This document shows, piece after piece, positions 22,793-32,244 of a DNA stretch of 64,000 nt. The notes beneath the pieces are model-generated. The model made no database searches. It was not told where the DNA came from and worked only from the letters and a program-made list of their open reading frames with translations. The stretch is from Pseudomonadaceae bacterium. Lineage in GTDB: Bacteria > Pseudomonadota > Gammaproteobacteria > Pseudomonadales > Pseudomonadaceae. The stretch's first letter is position 1; every line of letters begins with the position of its first letter. The stretch spans positions 124,001 to 188,000 of the forward strand of contig CAAFUS010000017.1 in assembly GCA_900766265.1 (NCBI GenBank), given 5' to 3'. A program made the translations under genes and the position numbers.

Positions 22793-24328
22793 TCAGCCGA
22801 GTTCGACGATGCTGCGGCCGGTCATTTCGGCAGGTTGCGGCAGGCCCAGGAGCGTCAGCATGGTGGGCGCCACGTCGGCGAGCACGCCCCCTTCGCGAAT
22901 TCTCAGGCTGCGCTTGCCTACATAGATGAAGGGCACCGGCTCGCAGGTATGAGCCGTGTGCGCCTGGCCGGTCATGGCGTCCTCCATCTGCTCGACGTTG
23001 CCGTGGTCGGCCGTGATCAGGGCCTCGCCGCCTACCTTTTCCAGGGCTGCGACGATCCGGCCGACGCACTGATCCAGGCATTCAACCGCCTTGACCGCGG
23101 CCTCGAACACACCGGTGTGGCCGACCATGTCGCCGTTGGCGTAGTTGACCACGATGACGTCGTAGCGCTGGTTCTCGATGGCGTCGACGATCCGGTCGGT
23201 CACCTCCGGCGCGCTCATCTCCGGCTGCATGTCGTAGGTCGCGACCTTGGGCGAAGGGATCAGGATGCGTTCCTCACCTTCGAAGGGTTCTTCGCGCCCG
23301 CCTGAGAAGAAGAAGGTGACGTGGGCATACTTCTCGGTTTCGGCGATGCGCAGCTGGGTCTTGCCGTTCTTGGCCAGGTACTCGCCCAGCACGTTGGTCA
23401 GCGACTCCTGGGCGAAGGCGCTCGGCGCCGGGATGCTGGCCGAATACTGGGTGAGCATGACGAAGCCGGCCAGTTGCGGGCGTCGGGCACGGGCGAAGCC
23501 GTCGAAGTTGTCCTCGACGAAGGCGCGGGACAGCTCGCGAGCGCGGTCGGCGCGGAAGTTCATGAACACCACGGCATCACCGTCCTCGACCTTCACCGGC
23601 TCACCGATGGTGGTGGCCTTGACGAACTCGTCGGTTTCGCCGCGCTCGTAGGCGGCAATCAGGCCATCCACAGCGTAGTCGGCGTGGTACTCGGCCTTGC
23701 CCTCGACGATCAGCTCGAAGGCCTGCTGCACGCGGTCCCAGCGGTTGTCGCGGTCCATCGCGAAATACCGGCCGATGAGGCTAGCCACCTTGCCCTTGCC
23801 GAGGCGGCTGAAGGTGGCCTGCATCAGTTCGATGGAGCTTTGGGCGCTCTTGGGCGGCGTATCACGACCGTCGAGGAAGGCGTGCAGGTAGATCTTATCG
23901 GCCCCGCGCTTGGCGGCCAGTTCGGTCATCGCGACCAGGTGATCCTGGTGGCTGTGCACGCCGCCGTCGGACAGCAGACCGAGAATGTGCACGGCCTTGC
24001 CGGCGCCGACGGCCTTGTCAACTGCCGCGCAGAGGGTCGGGTTCTCGAAGAAGTCGCCATCGCGGATGGATTTGGTCACCCGGGTGAAGTCCTGGTACAC
24101 CACGCGGCCGGCGCCGAGGTTCATGTGGCCCACCTCGGAGTTGCCCATCTGCCCGTCGGGCAGCCCGACATCCATGCCGCTGCCGGAAATCAGCCCGTGC
24201 GGCTGGGTGCTCAGCAGGCGGTCGTAAACCGGTGTGTTGGCCGCATGGATGGCGTTGAAATCTGGGCTTTCGCTATGCCCGAAGCCGTCGAGGATGACGA
24301 GTACCAGGGGTTTGGGTGCAGCAGGCAT
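22793..24328 (-). CDS. gpmI: 2,3-bisphosphoglycerate-independent phosphoglycerate mutase
   Basis: A 511-residue glycolytic enzyme that interconverts 3- and 2-phosphoglycerate with two manganese ions. Metal/nucleophile motifs are VLVILDGFGHSE, QMGNSEVGHMNLGAGR (with the phospho-Ser), VHSHQDHL, FLDGRDTPPKS, NYANGDMVGHTG and ITADHGNVEQM. Start MPAAPKPLVLVILDG at 24328 was chosen because upstream residues are non-family; GGAGC precedes it. A terminator separates it from envC. Confidence 0.96.
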   Translation of the reverse strand: MPAAPKPLVLVILDGFGHSESPDFNAIHAANTPVYDRLLSTQPHGLISGSGMDVGLPDGQMGNSEVGHMNLGAGRVVYQDFTRVTKSIRDGDFFENPTLCAAVDKAVGAGKAVHILGLLSDGGVHSHQDHLVAMTELAAKRGADKIYLHAFLDGRDTPPKSAQSSIELMQATFSRLGKGKVASLIGRYFAMDRDNRWDRVQQAFELIVEGKAEYHADYAVDGLIAAYERGETDEFVKATTIGEPVKVEDGDAVVFMNFRADRARELSRAFVEDNFDGFARARRPQLAGFVMLTQYSASIPAPSAFAQESLTNVLGEYLAKNGKTQLRIAETEKYAHVTFFFSGGREEPFEGEERILIPSPKVATYDMQPEMSAPEVTDRIVDAIENQRYDVIVVNYANGDMVGHTGVFEAAVKAVECLDQCVGRIVAALEKVGGEALITADHGNVEQMEDAMTGQAHTAHTCEPVPFIYVGKRSLRIREGGVLADVAPTMLTLLGLPQPAEMTGRSIVELG

Positions 24329-24466
24329 GTTCGGGCTCCTTGCGCGGGGACTTGAAAGGGCGGCCAGTCTACTGGCGAGCCGGGCCAGGGTCACGAGTAT
24401 CAGGGTTCAGCCGGCTGGGGGGGCTGTGTATACTGGCCCGCATTTTATCCCCCGGGTACCCTATTG

Positions 24467-24880
24467 ATGGTCGCTAACCTGATTGAATTTGTCTCTAACC
24501 ACTATGTATTGAGCAGCCTGTTCGTCGTGCTGCTGATCCTTCTGGTCATCACCGAGACGCGCAAGGGCGGCAAGAGCCTGAGCAACCGCGAGCTGACCGC
24601 CCTGGTCAACAGTGGTGAAGGCGTGGTGTTGGACGTGCGGGCGAAGAAGGAGTTCGCCACCGGCCATATCGTCGATGCGTTGAACATTCCCCACGACAAA
24701 CTGGTCAGCCGAATGGCGGAGCTGGAAAAGCACAAGGGCAAGACGTTGATCGTCGTCGATGCCCTCGGCCAGCACGCCGGTACGGTTTGCCGGGAGTTGC
24801 AGAAGGCAGGCCACACGGCCGCCAAGCTGGGCGGAGGGATTTCCAGCTGGCGCGGCGACAACCTTCCTCTGGTCAAGTGA
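24467..24880 (+). CDS. Rhodanese-like domain protein (YibN-type) lacking the catalytic Cys
   Basis: A 137-residue protein with an N-terminal membrane anchor (VLSSLFVVLLILLVI) and a rhodanese domain (VVLDVRAKKEFATGHIVDALNIPHDKLVSRMAEL). The active-site loop reads IVVDALGQHAGT, with Asp where sulfurtransferases have Cys, so it probably does not transfer sulfur. It is next to grxC and secB, the conserved order in gammaproteobacteria, and may help thiol or export functions. The start could be TTG 24464 or ATG 24467; ribosome signals are weak for both. The TGA stop is 1 nt before grxC. Confidence 0.9.
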   Translation: MVANLIEFVSNHYVLSSLFVVLLILLVITETRKGGKSLSNRELTALVNSGEGVVLDVRAKKEFATGHIVDALNIPHDKLVSRMAELEKHKGKTLIVVDALGQHAGTVCRELQKAGHTAAKLGGGISSWRGDNLPLVK

Positions 24881-24881
24881 T

Positions 24882-25136
24882 ATGTCCCATGTCGTGATCT
24901 ACACCACCGCCTGGTGCCCCTACTGCCTTCGGGCCAAGAGCCTGTTGGACAAGAAGGGCGTCGACTATCAGGAAATTCCGGTCGACGGACGGTCCGACCT
25001 TCGCGCCGAAATGGCACGCAAGGCGGGGCGCACTTCGGTGCCGCAGATCTGGATCGGTGAGCAGCACGTCGGTGGCTGCGACGATCTTTTCGCCCTCGAT
25101 CGCGCCGGCCGCCTCGACGCGCTGCTCGCATCCTGA
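24882..25136 (+). CDS. grxC: Glutaredoxin 3
   Basis: An 84-residue dithiol glutaredoxin with the redox motif CPYC (AWCPYCLRAKSLL, residues 12-15), the cis-Pro loop TSVPQIWIGEQHVGGCDDL and standard length. It reduces disulfides with glutathione and can serve ribonucleotide reductase. It starts 1 nt after the rhodanese stop and precedes secB by 66 nt, so the three genes are likely one operon. Confidence 0.96.
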   Translation: MSHVVIYTTAWCPYCLRAKSLLDKKGVDYQEIPVDGRSDLRAEMARKAGRTSVPQIWIGEQHVGGCDDLFALDRAGRLDALLAS

Positions 25137-25202
25137 GGGCCCAGGCCGCAGCGGACGGTCGCCGACAACCCTTATCAAACGCACAACGAGAAGGCTTCGA
25201 AA

Positions 25203-25700
25203 ATGGCTGAACAACAAACCAACGGCGCCGCTTCCCAGAACGGCGAGCAAGGCGCGCAGTTCTCCCTGCAGCGCATCTACGTACGCGACCTGTCGTTCGA
25301 GGCGCCCAAAAGCCCGGAAATCTTCCGCCAGGAGTGGAACCCGAGCGTCTCCCTGGATCTGAACACCAAGCAGAAGGCGCTCGAAGGCGACTTTCATGAG
25401 GTGGTGCTGACCCTGTCGGTCACGGTCAAGACCAACGAAGAAGTGGCCTTCATCGCCGAAGTGCAGCAGGCCGGCATCTTCCTGATCAAGGGCCTGGACG
25501 CACCGTCCATGAGCCACACCCTCGGCGCCTTCTGCCCGAACATCCTGTTCCCCTACGCCCGCGAAGCCCTGGACAACCTGGTCACCCGTGGATCGTTCCC
25601 GGCGCTGATGCTCTCCCCGGTGAACTTCGATGCGCTCTACGCGCAGGAAATGGCTCGCATGCAGCAGGCCGGCCAGGCGCCGAGCACCGCTCAGCACTGA
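25203..25700 (+). CDS. secB: Protein-export chaperone SecB
   Basis: A 165-residue tetrameric chaperone that keeps preproteins unfolded for SecA. The family core is FSLQRIYVRDLSFEAPKSPEIF, followed by LEGDFHEVVLTLSVTVK-like strands, AGIFLIKGLD and CPNILFPYAREALDNLVTRGSFPALMLSPVNFDALYAQ. AGAAGG upstream gives the ribosome site. A hairpin terminator follows at 25736. Confidence 0.97.
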   Translation: MAEQQTNGAASQNGEQGAQFSLQRIYVRDLSFEAPKSPEIFRQEWNPSVSLDLNTKQKALEGDFHEVVLTLSVTVKTNEEVAFIAEVQQAGIFLIKGLDAPSMSHTLGAFCPNILFPYAREALDNLVTRGSFPALMLSPVNFDALYAQEMARMQQAGQAPSTAQH

Positions 25701-25735
25701 GGTCCCGCCGCGTCCGCGGCGTGATGCGCCAGATA

Positions 25736-25765
25736 CGAAGGGCTCGCCTGGTGGCGGGCCCTTCG
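25736..25765. terminator. Hairpin between secB and the convergent oxidoreductase gene
   Basis: CGAAGGGCTCGCC pairs with GGCGGGCCCTTCG (13 bp, one G-T) around TGGT. It lies between convergent stops, so it may terminate both transcripts, though the T-run after it is short (TCATT). Confidence 0.65.
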
Positions 25766-25793
25766 TCATTCTGGTGTTCGGCTCCGTCTCGCC

Positions 25794-26774
25794 TCAGCGC
25801 ACCTTGACCACGACCTTGCCGACGGCGCGGCGCTGGGCAAGGGTGTCGATCGCCTCGGATGCCTGCGCCAACGGGAAGGTCTGGGACACCAGCGGCTTGA
25901 GCTTACCCTCGGCGTGCCAGGCGAACAGTTGCCGGAAGTTGGTCGCGTTGTCGTGCGGCTGACGTTGAGCGAAAGCGCCCCAGAACACACCGACCAACGA
26001 GGCGCCCTTGAGCAGGGGCAGATTAGCCGGGAGTGCGGGGATGCCATCTCCTGCGGCGAACCCGACCACCAGCATCCGTCCATTCCAGGCGATGCTGCGG
26101 AAGGCTTCTTCGAACAGCGGGCCGCCGACCGGGTCGTAGATCACGTCGACGCCTTGCCCTCCGGTCAGCTCTTTGAGCTTGTCTTTAATCCCACCTTCGC
26201 TGTAGTTGATCAGCTCGTCAGCTCCGGCTCTCTTCGCAACCTCCAGTTTTTCGGCTGAAGATGCCGCTGCGATCACCCGAGCGCCCATGGCCTTGCCGAT
26301 CTCCACTGCGGCCAGCCCGACGCCACCCGAGGCGCCCAGCACCAGAAGGGTCTCCCCTTCCTGCAGGTTGGCCCGCTGACGCAGCGCGTGCATGGAGGTG
26401 CCGTAGGTCATGCTGAAGGCCGCGGCCGTTTCGAAATCCATGCTTTCCGGGATGGGAAGCACGTTATGCGCGGGCACCGCGGCCTGCTCGGCAAACGCGC
26501 CCCAGCCGGTCAGGCCCATCACCCGATCGCCGACCTTCAGGTGGCCGACCTTCTCGCCCACCGCAGCAACCACGCCAGCCGCCTCGCCGCCCGGGGAGAA
26601 GGGAAACGGCGGCTTGAACTGGTATTTGCCCTCGATGATCAGCGTGTCGGGAAAGTTGACCCCGGCGGCGTGGACATCGAGAAGGATCTCGTTCTTCTTG
26701 ATCTCGGGGCTGGCGGTCTCTTCCAGCACCAGGGTGTCGGCGGGGCCGAAGGCTTTGCACAGAATGGCTTTCAT
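25794..26774 (-). CDS. NADPH:quinone oxidoreductase family protein (zinc-free MDR)
   Basis: A 326-residue medium-chain dehydrogenase/reductase of the Qor type. The GroES-like domain includes MKAILCKAFGP and AAGVNFPDTLIIEGKYQFKPPFPFSPGGEAAG, and the Rossmann part has the AxGGVG motif in LVLGASGGVGLAAVEIGKAMG plus VIYDPVGGPLFEEAFRSIAW. The structural zinc cysteines are absent. It probably reduces quinones or enones with NADPH. It is transcribed away from the cyo operon. The exact substrate is unknown. Confidence 0.88.
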   Translation of the reverse strand: MKAILCKAFGPADTLVLEETASPEIKKNEILLDVHAAGVNFPDTLIIEGKYQFKPPFPFSPGGEAAGVVAAVGEKVGHLKVGDRVMGLTGWGAFAEQAAVPAHNVLPIPESMDFETAAAFSMTYGTSMHALRQRANLQEGETLLVLGASGGVGLAAVEIGKAMGARVIAAASSAEKLEVAKRAGADELINYSEGGIKDKLKELTGGQGVDVIYDPVGGPLFEEAFRSIAWNGRMLVVGFAAGDGIPALPANLPLLKGASLVGVFWGAFAQRQPHDNATNFRQLFAWHAEGKLKPLVSQTFPLAQASEAIDTLAQRRAVGKVVVKVR

Positions 26775-27337
26775 CGGGAGGTCCTTATTGGAGTTGTCGG
26801 GCCGCGGGTTGCAGGCAGTCTAGGCCCGGGAAGCCGGTGCGCAACGAGCATGGTCCTGCCTGATGGCGTCGCATAAGCGCCGTCCGAGCGATGCCCCGTC
26901 TGACGTAGAGCTGTTCCGAGGGGCTGACATAAATTGCAAAGGTTTGTATTGTCTTGAAACAATTAAAGCTTTGCTTCACACTTGTTTTGCTATCTAGGAC
27001 TCAGACGCGCTGCCCGGCTTGATCCGGGCCGCTGGCCATTTCGCCATCGCACTGCTGTCCGTTCCCGCCATGGGGCGATTCATGGCACCGGCCATGGATG
27101 CGCCTGCACCGTCTCCCTTCGCCCAGCAGAACACAACAATTTGGGCCACGGATCCGCTGGCGCAACGCCAGTCGCCGTTATCCGGCAATAACGCACCGCG
27201 CCAACAGACGAGCGTTCTCGCTCCTCTGCCTACCTTCGAGCCGTTTCGAAGGTACGGGCACCTGCGACCTATCGATTCCCAAGGACTGAATGGCAGCCAA
27301 TGGTCGATGCCTTCAGGCACACAGTTCGAGGCCGAGA
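26775..27337. other. Upstream region of the cyo operon
   Basis: A 563-bp gap between divergent genes. The part at 26930-26998 is clearly AT-richer than its surroundings (GTATTGTCTTGAAACAAT and following), fitting the oxidase promoter region, but I cannot name a convincing -35/-10 pair or ANR box. A TTG-started frame from 27019 runs into cyoA and is not convincing. The cyoA ribosome site GAGG is at 27328-27331. Confidence 0.45.
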
Positions 27338-28249
27338 ATGAGCAACAAGCGATACCCGAGATTTCTGAGCGTTCTGCCGTTTCTGACCATGCTGCTGCTC
27401 GGCGGGTGCGACATGGTCCTGTTCAATCCCAAGGGGCAGGTCGGGCTGGATGAGCGGAACCTGATCATCGCCGCGACGCTGCTGATGCTGATCGTGGTGA
27501 TCCCGGTGTTCATCATGACCGCCGTGTTCGCGTGGAAATACCGCGCCAGCAACACCCAGGCGAACTACCAGCCCAACTGGGCGCATTCAGGTCGCATCGA
27601 GGCCGTCGTCTGGGGCATTCCGACCCTGATCATCATCGCGCTTGGCATCCTCACCTGGAAAAGCACCCACGCGCTGGACCCCTACAAGCCGCTCGAGTCC
27701 GACGTGCCGCCAGTCACCGTCCAGGTCATCGCCATGGACTGGAAGTGGCTGTTCATCTACCCGGAACTCGGCGTGGCCTCGGTCAACGAGTTGGCGATTC
27801 CCGACAACACGCCTATCAACTTCCGCATCACCTCGGACGGGGCGATGACCTCCTTCTTCATCCCGGCGCTCGGCGGGCAGATCTACGCCATGGCCGGCAT
27901 GCAGACGCAGCTACACCTGATCGCCAACGAGATCGGCGAGTACCGCGGATTCGCCGCTAACTACAACGGCGAGGGCTTTTCCAAGATGGGCTTCGCCGCC
28001 CGGGCCATGAGCCCGGCCGACTTCCAGGCCTGGGTCGCCCAGGTGCGGGGCGAATCGGCGCGGCTGGCATCGATGGCCGACTACGAGGTGCTGGCCAAGC
28101 CCAGCATCGAGCATCCCGTCCAGCATTTCGCCGCTGTGCAGCCTGACCTGTTCCAGCACGTGGTGGACAAGTACGAAGGCATGAACAAGGGCGCTCCCGC
28201 CCACGGAAAGATGGATGACATGCCCGACATGGGCATGGGCAGCCATTGA
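27338..28249 (+). CDS. cyoA: Cytochrome bo3 ubiquinol oxidase subunit II
   Basis: A 303-residue membrane lipoprotein. Signal peptide with lipobox LLLGGC (Cys24), then two membrane helices (LIIAATLLMLIVVIPVFIMTAVFAW and IEAVVWGIPTLIIIALGILTW) and a periplasmic cupredoxin domain (VQVIAMDWKWLFIYPELGVASVNELAIPDNTP). The Cu-A ligands of cytochrome c oxidases are lacking, as expected for a quinol oxidase. Start 27338 was chosen for the signal peptide and GAGG at 6-nt spacing. First gene of cyoABCDE. Confidence 0.96.
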   Translation: MSNKRYPRFLSVLPFLTMLLLGGCDMVLFNPKGQVGLDERNLIIAATLLMLIVVIPVFIMTAVFAWKYRASNTQANYQPNWAHSGRIEAVVWGIPTLIIIALGILTWKSTHALDPYKPLESDVPPVTVQVIAMDWKWLFIYPELGVASVNELAIPDNTPINFRITSDGAMTSFFIPALGGQIYAMAGMQTQLHLIANEIGEYRGFAANYNGEGFSKMGFAARAMSPADFQAWVAQVRGESARLASMADYEVLAKPSIEHPVQHFAAVQPDLFQHVVDKYEGMNKGAPAHGKMDDMPDMGMGSH

Positions 28250-28297
28250 GCCGAGGCAGACACAGATGCATTCGATTGAAGGCAGAGGAAATTGAGC

Positions 28298-30271
28298 ATG
28301 TTCGGTAAGTTGACCCTTGATGCCATCCCGTGGCACGAGCCCATCATCATGTACACCTTGGCCGTGGTCGGTGTGATCGGGGCCATAGTGCTTGCGCTGA
28401 TCACTCGCGCCAAAGGCTGGGGACCGCTGTGGCGCGACTGGCTGACCTCGGTGGACCACAAGAAAATCGGCGTGATGTATATCGTCGTGGCGTTGATCAT
28501 GCTGCTGCGCGGTTTCTCCGACGCGATCATGATGCGCACCCAGCAGGCCATGGCGGCCGCCGGTTCGGCGGGTTATCTGCCGCCGGAGCACTACGACCAG
28601 ATCTTCACCGCCCATGGCGTGATCATGATCTTCTTCATGGCCATGCCGTTCATGATCGGCCTGATGAACATCGTCGTGCCGCTGCAGATCGGCGCCCGCG
28701 ATGTGGCCTTCCCCTTCCTCAACTCGTTGAGCTTCTGGCTGTTCGTGGTCGGCGCGGTGCTGGTGAACATCTCGCTCGGTGTCGGCGAATTCGCGCGCAC
28801 CGGCTGGGTGGCGTATCCGCCGCTATCGGAGCTCGGTTACAGCCCTGGCGTGGGAATGGATTACTACATCTGGTCGCTGCAGATATCGGGCATCGGGACG
28901 CTGCTGACGGGCCTCAACTTCTTCGTGACCATCCTCAAGATGCGCACCAAGGGCATGAACCTGATGAAGATGCCGATCTTCACCTGGACCTGCTTCTGCA
29001 CGGCGATTTTGATCCTTGCCGCCTTCCCGATCCTGACCGCGACCCTGGGCCTGCTGACCCTCGATCGTTACCTGGACATGCACTTCTTCACCAATGAGCT
29101 CGGCGGCAACCCGATGATGTACGTCAACCTCATCTGGGCCTGGGGCCATCCTGAGGTGTACATCCTGATCCTGCCGGCGTTCGGCATTTTCTCCGAAGTG
29201 ACTTCGACCTTCGCCCGCAAGCGCCTGTTCGGCTACGCCTCTCTGGTGTGGGCGACCATCGCGATCACCGTGCTGTCGTTCGTGGTGTGGGTACACCACT
29301 TCTTCACCATGGGGGCTGGGGCCAACGTCAACGCCTTCTTCGGCATCATGACGATGATCATTGCGGTACCGACCGGGGTGAAGATCTTCACCTGGCTGTT
29401 CACCATGTTCCGCGGCCGGATCGTCTTCGAAACGCCGATCATGTGGACCATCGGTTTCATCATCACCTTCACCATCGGTGGGATGACCGGTGTGCTGCTG
29501 GCCGTGCCTGGTGCGGACTTCCTGCTGCACAACAGCCTGTTCCTGATCGCGCATTTCCATAACGTGATCATTGGCGGTGCGGTGTTCGGCTACCTGGCGG
29601 GGCTCACCTACTGGTTCCCGAAAGCGTTCGGCTTCCGCCTGCACAATCGCCTGGGCCAGGTGGCCTTCTGGTGCTGGCTGATGGGCTTCTTCTTCGCCTT
29701 CATTCCGTCCTACTTCCTGGGCTTCATGGGGATGACCCGCCGCCTGAGCAGCTTCGACGTGCCCGAGTGGCGACCCTTCCTGATGCTGGAGCTGGTGGGT
29801 GTGGCGCTGATCCTGATCGGTGTCTGCGCCCAGGCGGCGCAGCTGGTGGTGAGCTTCCGCAACCGTGAAAAGCTGCGCGACCTGACGGGCGACCCCTGGA
29901 ATGGGCGCACCCTGGAATGGTCGACCTCGTCGCCACCGCCGTTCTACAACTTTGCCGAACAGCCTGAAGTCGACGATCTGGATGCCTACTGGGGCATGAA
30001 AGAGCGTGGTGTCAGCACGGCCAGGCGCAGCGACTACAAGAAGATCCACATGCCTCGCAATACCAGCGCGGGCCTGGTCCTCGCCGGCTTCAGCCTGGTG
30101 ATTGGCTTTGCCCTGATCTGGCACATCTGGTGGATGGCCATCGCCGGCCTGGTGGGTTCGGTGATCGCTTTCATCATCCGCAGCAACGATGACGACATCG
30201 ACTACTACGTGCCCGCCGAAGAGGTGGCGCGGATCGAGAACGCACGACTCGACTCACTGGCGAAGGCTTAA
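28298..30271 (+). CDS. cyoB: Cytochrome bo3 ubiquinol oxidase subunit I
   Basis: A 657-residue haem-copper oxidase subunit with about 15 membrane helices. It carries haem b, haem o3 and CuB. Key segments are TAHGVIMIFFMAMPF (haem b His), WAWGHPEVYILILPAFGIFSEV (CuB His and cross-linked Tyr), VWVHHFFTMGAG (CuB His pair) and FLIAHFHNVIIGG (haem His pair). ATG 28298 is 7 nt from GAGGAA; the TTG at 28292 is too close to it. It pumps protons while reducing oxygen with ubiquinol. Confidence 0.97.
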   Translation: MFGKLTLDAIPWHEPIIMYTLAVVGVIGAIVLALITRAKGWGPLWRDWLTSVDHKKIGVMYIVVALIMLLRGFSDAIMMRTQQAMAAAGSAGYLPPEHYDQIFTAHGVIMIFFMAMPFMIGLMNIVVPLQIGARDVAFPFLNSLSFWLFVVGAVLVNISLGVGEFARTGWVAYPPLSELGYSPGVGMDYYIWSLQISGIGTLLTGLNFFVTILKMRTKGMNLMKMPIFTWTCFCTAILILAAFPILTATLGLLTLDRYLDMHFFTNELGGNPMMYVNLIWAWGHPEVYILILPAFGIFSEVTSTFARKRLFGYASLVWATIAITVLSFVVWVHHFFTMGAGANVNAFFGIMTMIIAVPTGVKIFTWLFTMFRGRIVFETPIMWTIGFIITFTIGGMTGVLLAVPGADFLLHNSLFLIAHFHNVIIGGAVFGYLAGLTYWFPKAFGFRLHNRLGQVAFWCWLMGFFFAFIPSYFLGFMGMTRRLSSFDVPEWRPFLMLELVGVALILIGVCAQAAQLVVSFRNREKLRDLTGDPWNGRTLEWSTSSPPPFYNFAEQPEVDDLDAYWGMKERGVSTARRSDYKKIHMPRNTSAGLVLAGFSLVIGFALIWHIWWMAIAGLVGSVIAFIIRSNDDDIDYYVPAEEVARIENARLDSLAKA

Positions 30272-30275
30272 CGAT

Positions 30276-30890
30276 ATGCAACATGTACTTCACGCAACAG
30301 AGCACGCCGCGGAAGAGCACGGCCCGGAGCACGTCGGTTCGGTAACCGTGTTCGGCTTCTGGATCTACCTGATGACCGACTGCATCCTGTTCGCGACCCT
30401 CTTCGCGACCTATGCAGTGCTGGTCGACAGCGTGGCGGGCGGCCCGTCCGGCGCCCAGATCTTCGAGCTGCCCTATGTGCTGGTCGAGACCTTCTGCCTG
30501 CTGTTCTCCAGTATCACCTACGGCTTCGCCATGCTGGCGATGCACCGGGGCGACAAGCAGAAGCTGCTGGGCTGGCTGGCGATCACCTTCCTGCTGGGCC
30601 TGGCCTTCATCGGGCTGGAGATCAACGAGTTCCACAAGCTGATCAGCGAGGGGTATGGGCCGAGCCGCAGTGCATTCCTCTCCAGCTTCTTCACCCTGGT
30701 CGGCACCCACGGGCTGCATGTGATCAGCGGCCTGCTGTGGATGGCCGTACTGATGTTCCAGGTGCGCGCCAAGGGGCTGACCGAAACCAACCAGACCCGC
30801 CTGCGCTGCCTGAGCCTGTTCTGGCACTTCCTCGACGTGGTGTGGATCTGCGTGTTTACCGTCGTTTACCTGATGGGAGTTCTGCGATGA
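30276..30890 (+). CDS. cyoC: Cytochrome bo3 ubiquinol oxidase subunit III
   Basis: A 204-residue subunit with five membrane helices, typical of CyoC (E. coli form about 204). The N-terminus HATEHAAEEHGPEH leads into VTVFGFWIYLMTDCILFATLFATYAVL, and later segments are SSITYGFAMLAMH and LVGTHGLHVISGLLWM. It starts 4 nt after cyoB and overlaps cyoD by 4 nt (ATGA). Confidence 0.96.
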   Translation: MQHVLHATEHAAEEHGPEHVGSVTVFGFWIYLMTDCILFATLFATYAVLVDSVAGGPSGAQIFELPYVLVETFCLLFSSITYGFAMLAMHRGDKQKLLGWLAITFLLGLAFIGLEINEFHKLISEGYGPSRSAFLSSFFTLVGTHGLHVISGLLWMAVLMFQVRAKGLTETNQTRLRCLSLFWHFLDVVWICVFTVVYLMGVLR

Positions 30891-31219
30891 GCAATACGTT
30901 CACGGACGCCACCGGTGCCGATCACGGCACCGCGGGATCCTACCTCCTCGGCTTCGTGCTGTCGGTCATCCTCACCGTCATACCTTTCGCTCTGGTGATG
31001 TTTCCTACCTTTTCCCAGAGCACCACGCTCTGGCTGGTGGTCGGCTTCGCGGTGGTCCAGGTGCTGGTGCACCTGGTGTTCTTCCTGCACATGAACGGCT
31101 CGTCGGAGCAGCGCTGGAACCTAGTGGCGCTGGGCTTCTCGGCGCTGATCATCTTCCTGCTGGTGTTCCTGTCGCTGTGGATCATGTTCAGCGTCCACCA
31201 CTACATGCTGGCGCACTGA
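30887..31219 (+). CDS. cyoD: Cytochrome bo3 ubiquinol oxidase subunit IV
   Basis: A 110-residue small subunit with three membrane helices (YLLGFVLSVILTVIPFALVMF, LWLVVGFAVVQVLVHLVFFLHM, LIIFLLVFLSLWIMFSV). It is needed for assembly of the oxidase. The start overlaps the cyoC stop and the stop overlaps the cyoE start (TGATG), showing tight coupling. Confidence 0.95.
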   Translation: MSNTFTDATGADHGTAGSYLLGFVLSVILTVIPFALVMFPTFSQSTTLWLVVGFAVVQVLVHLVFFLHMNGSSEQRWNLVALGFSALIIFLLVFLSLWIMFSVHHYMLAH

Positions 31220-32121
31220 TGATGAGGCCACGCGGGGCGCTGGGACACTTCATTCAGGTCACCAAGCCGGGGATCATCTTCGGCAACGCGATCTCGGTGG
31301 CGGGGGGGTATTTTCTCGCCGCGCGGGGTGATATCGATCTCTGGCTCTTGCTTGTAGCGCTGGTTGGAACAGCGCTGGTGGTCGCCTCGGGCTGCGCCTT
31401 CAACAATTACATCGACAGGGATATCGATGTAATGATGGAGCGCACCCGCAATCGTGTGCTGGTCCAGGGGCTGCTTCCTGCTCAGGTGGTGTTGGCTTAC
31501 GCGGCCGTGCTGGGCCTGGCCGGGGTGCTTCTGTTGTATTGGGGAGCAAATCCGTTGTCAGCGCTGTTCGCTGTAATCGGGTTTGTGATTTACGTGGGCT
31601 TCTACAGCCTCTACCTGAAGCGCAAATCGGTGCATGGCACGCTGGTGGGATCGATTTCCGGCGCCATGCCGCCGGTGATTGGCTATTGCGCGGTGAGCGG
31701 GTCTTTTGACCTGGCTGCACTGACGCTGCTTGTGATCTTCAGCCTGTGGCAAGTACCGCACTCCTACGCGATTGCGATTTTTCGCTACAAGGATTACCTG
31801 GCGGCATCGATTCCGGTGCTGCCGGTGGAGCGGGGCATCGCCGTGGCCAAACGGCACATCCTTCTTTATATCCTGGCGTTCCTGCTCGCCACGCTGATGC
31901 TCGCGCTATGGGGCTATGCGGGCGTCAGCTACCTGGTGGTCTCGGCCGCGATGGGTTCCTACTGGCTTTACCTGGCCTGGACCGGTTACCAGGCAATGGA
32001 CGATCGGCTGTGGGCGCGCAAGCTGTTCTTCTTCTCCATCTACATCATCACCGCCCTGAGCCTGATGATGGCGGTGGACGTCCAGCGCACGGGTCAGATG
32101 CTGCTCAGTTACGTCGGCTGA
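31219..32121 (+). CDS. cyoE: Protohaem IX farnesyltransferase (haem O synthase)
   Basis: A 300-residue UbiA-type prenyltransferase with about nine membrane helices. Catalytic Asp-rich motif NNYIDRDIDVMMERTRNR at about residue 70, and a second conserved loop YSLYLKRKSVHGTLVGSISGAMPPVIGY. It makes haem O for the bo3 oxidase encoded by the preceding genes. ATG 31219 overlaps the cyoD stop; ATG 31222 is the other candidate and would remove one residue. Confidence 0.96.
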   Translation: MMRPRGALGHFIQVTKPGIIFGNAISVAGGYFLAARGDIDLWLLLVALVGTALVVASGCAFNNYIDRDIDVMMERTRNRVLVQGLLPAQVVLAYAAVLGLAGVLLLYWGANPLSALFAVIGFVIYVGFYSLYLKRKSVHGTLVGSISGAMPPVIGYCAVSGSFDLAALTLLVIFSLWQVPHSYAIAIFRYKDYLAASIPVLPVERGIAVAKRHILLYILAFLLATLMLALWGYAGVSYLVVSAAMGSYWLYLAWTGYQAMDDRLWARKLFFFSIYIITALSLMMAVDVQRTGQMLLSYVG

Positions 32122-32244
32122 GGCGGGACGGGCTCAAGATAGGCGGCTGCTGGCCGATTCATCGGGAACAATCGAGCTGCCTGCGCCCCGGTACTGACGC
32201 CGGGAGCAGGGACAGGCAGAATCGCCGTTTTCGAGGAGAAGCCG

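Noticed and set aside
27019..27453. TTG-started frame upstream of and overlapping cyoA
   Set aside because: No ribosome site, no recognisable domain, overlaps the cyoA start for over 100 bases; better read as leader sequence. A hydrophobic stretch near its start is the only hint of coding.
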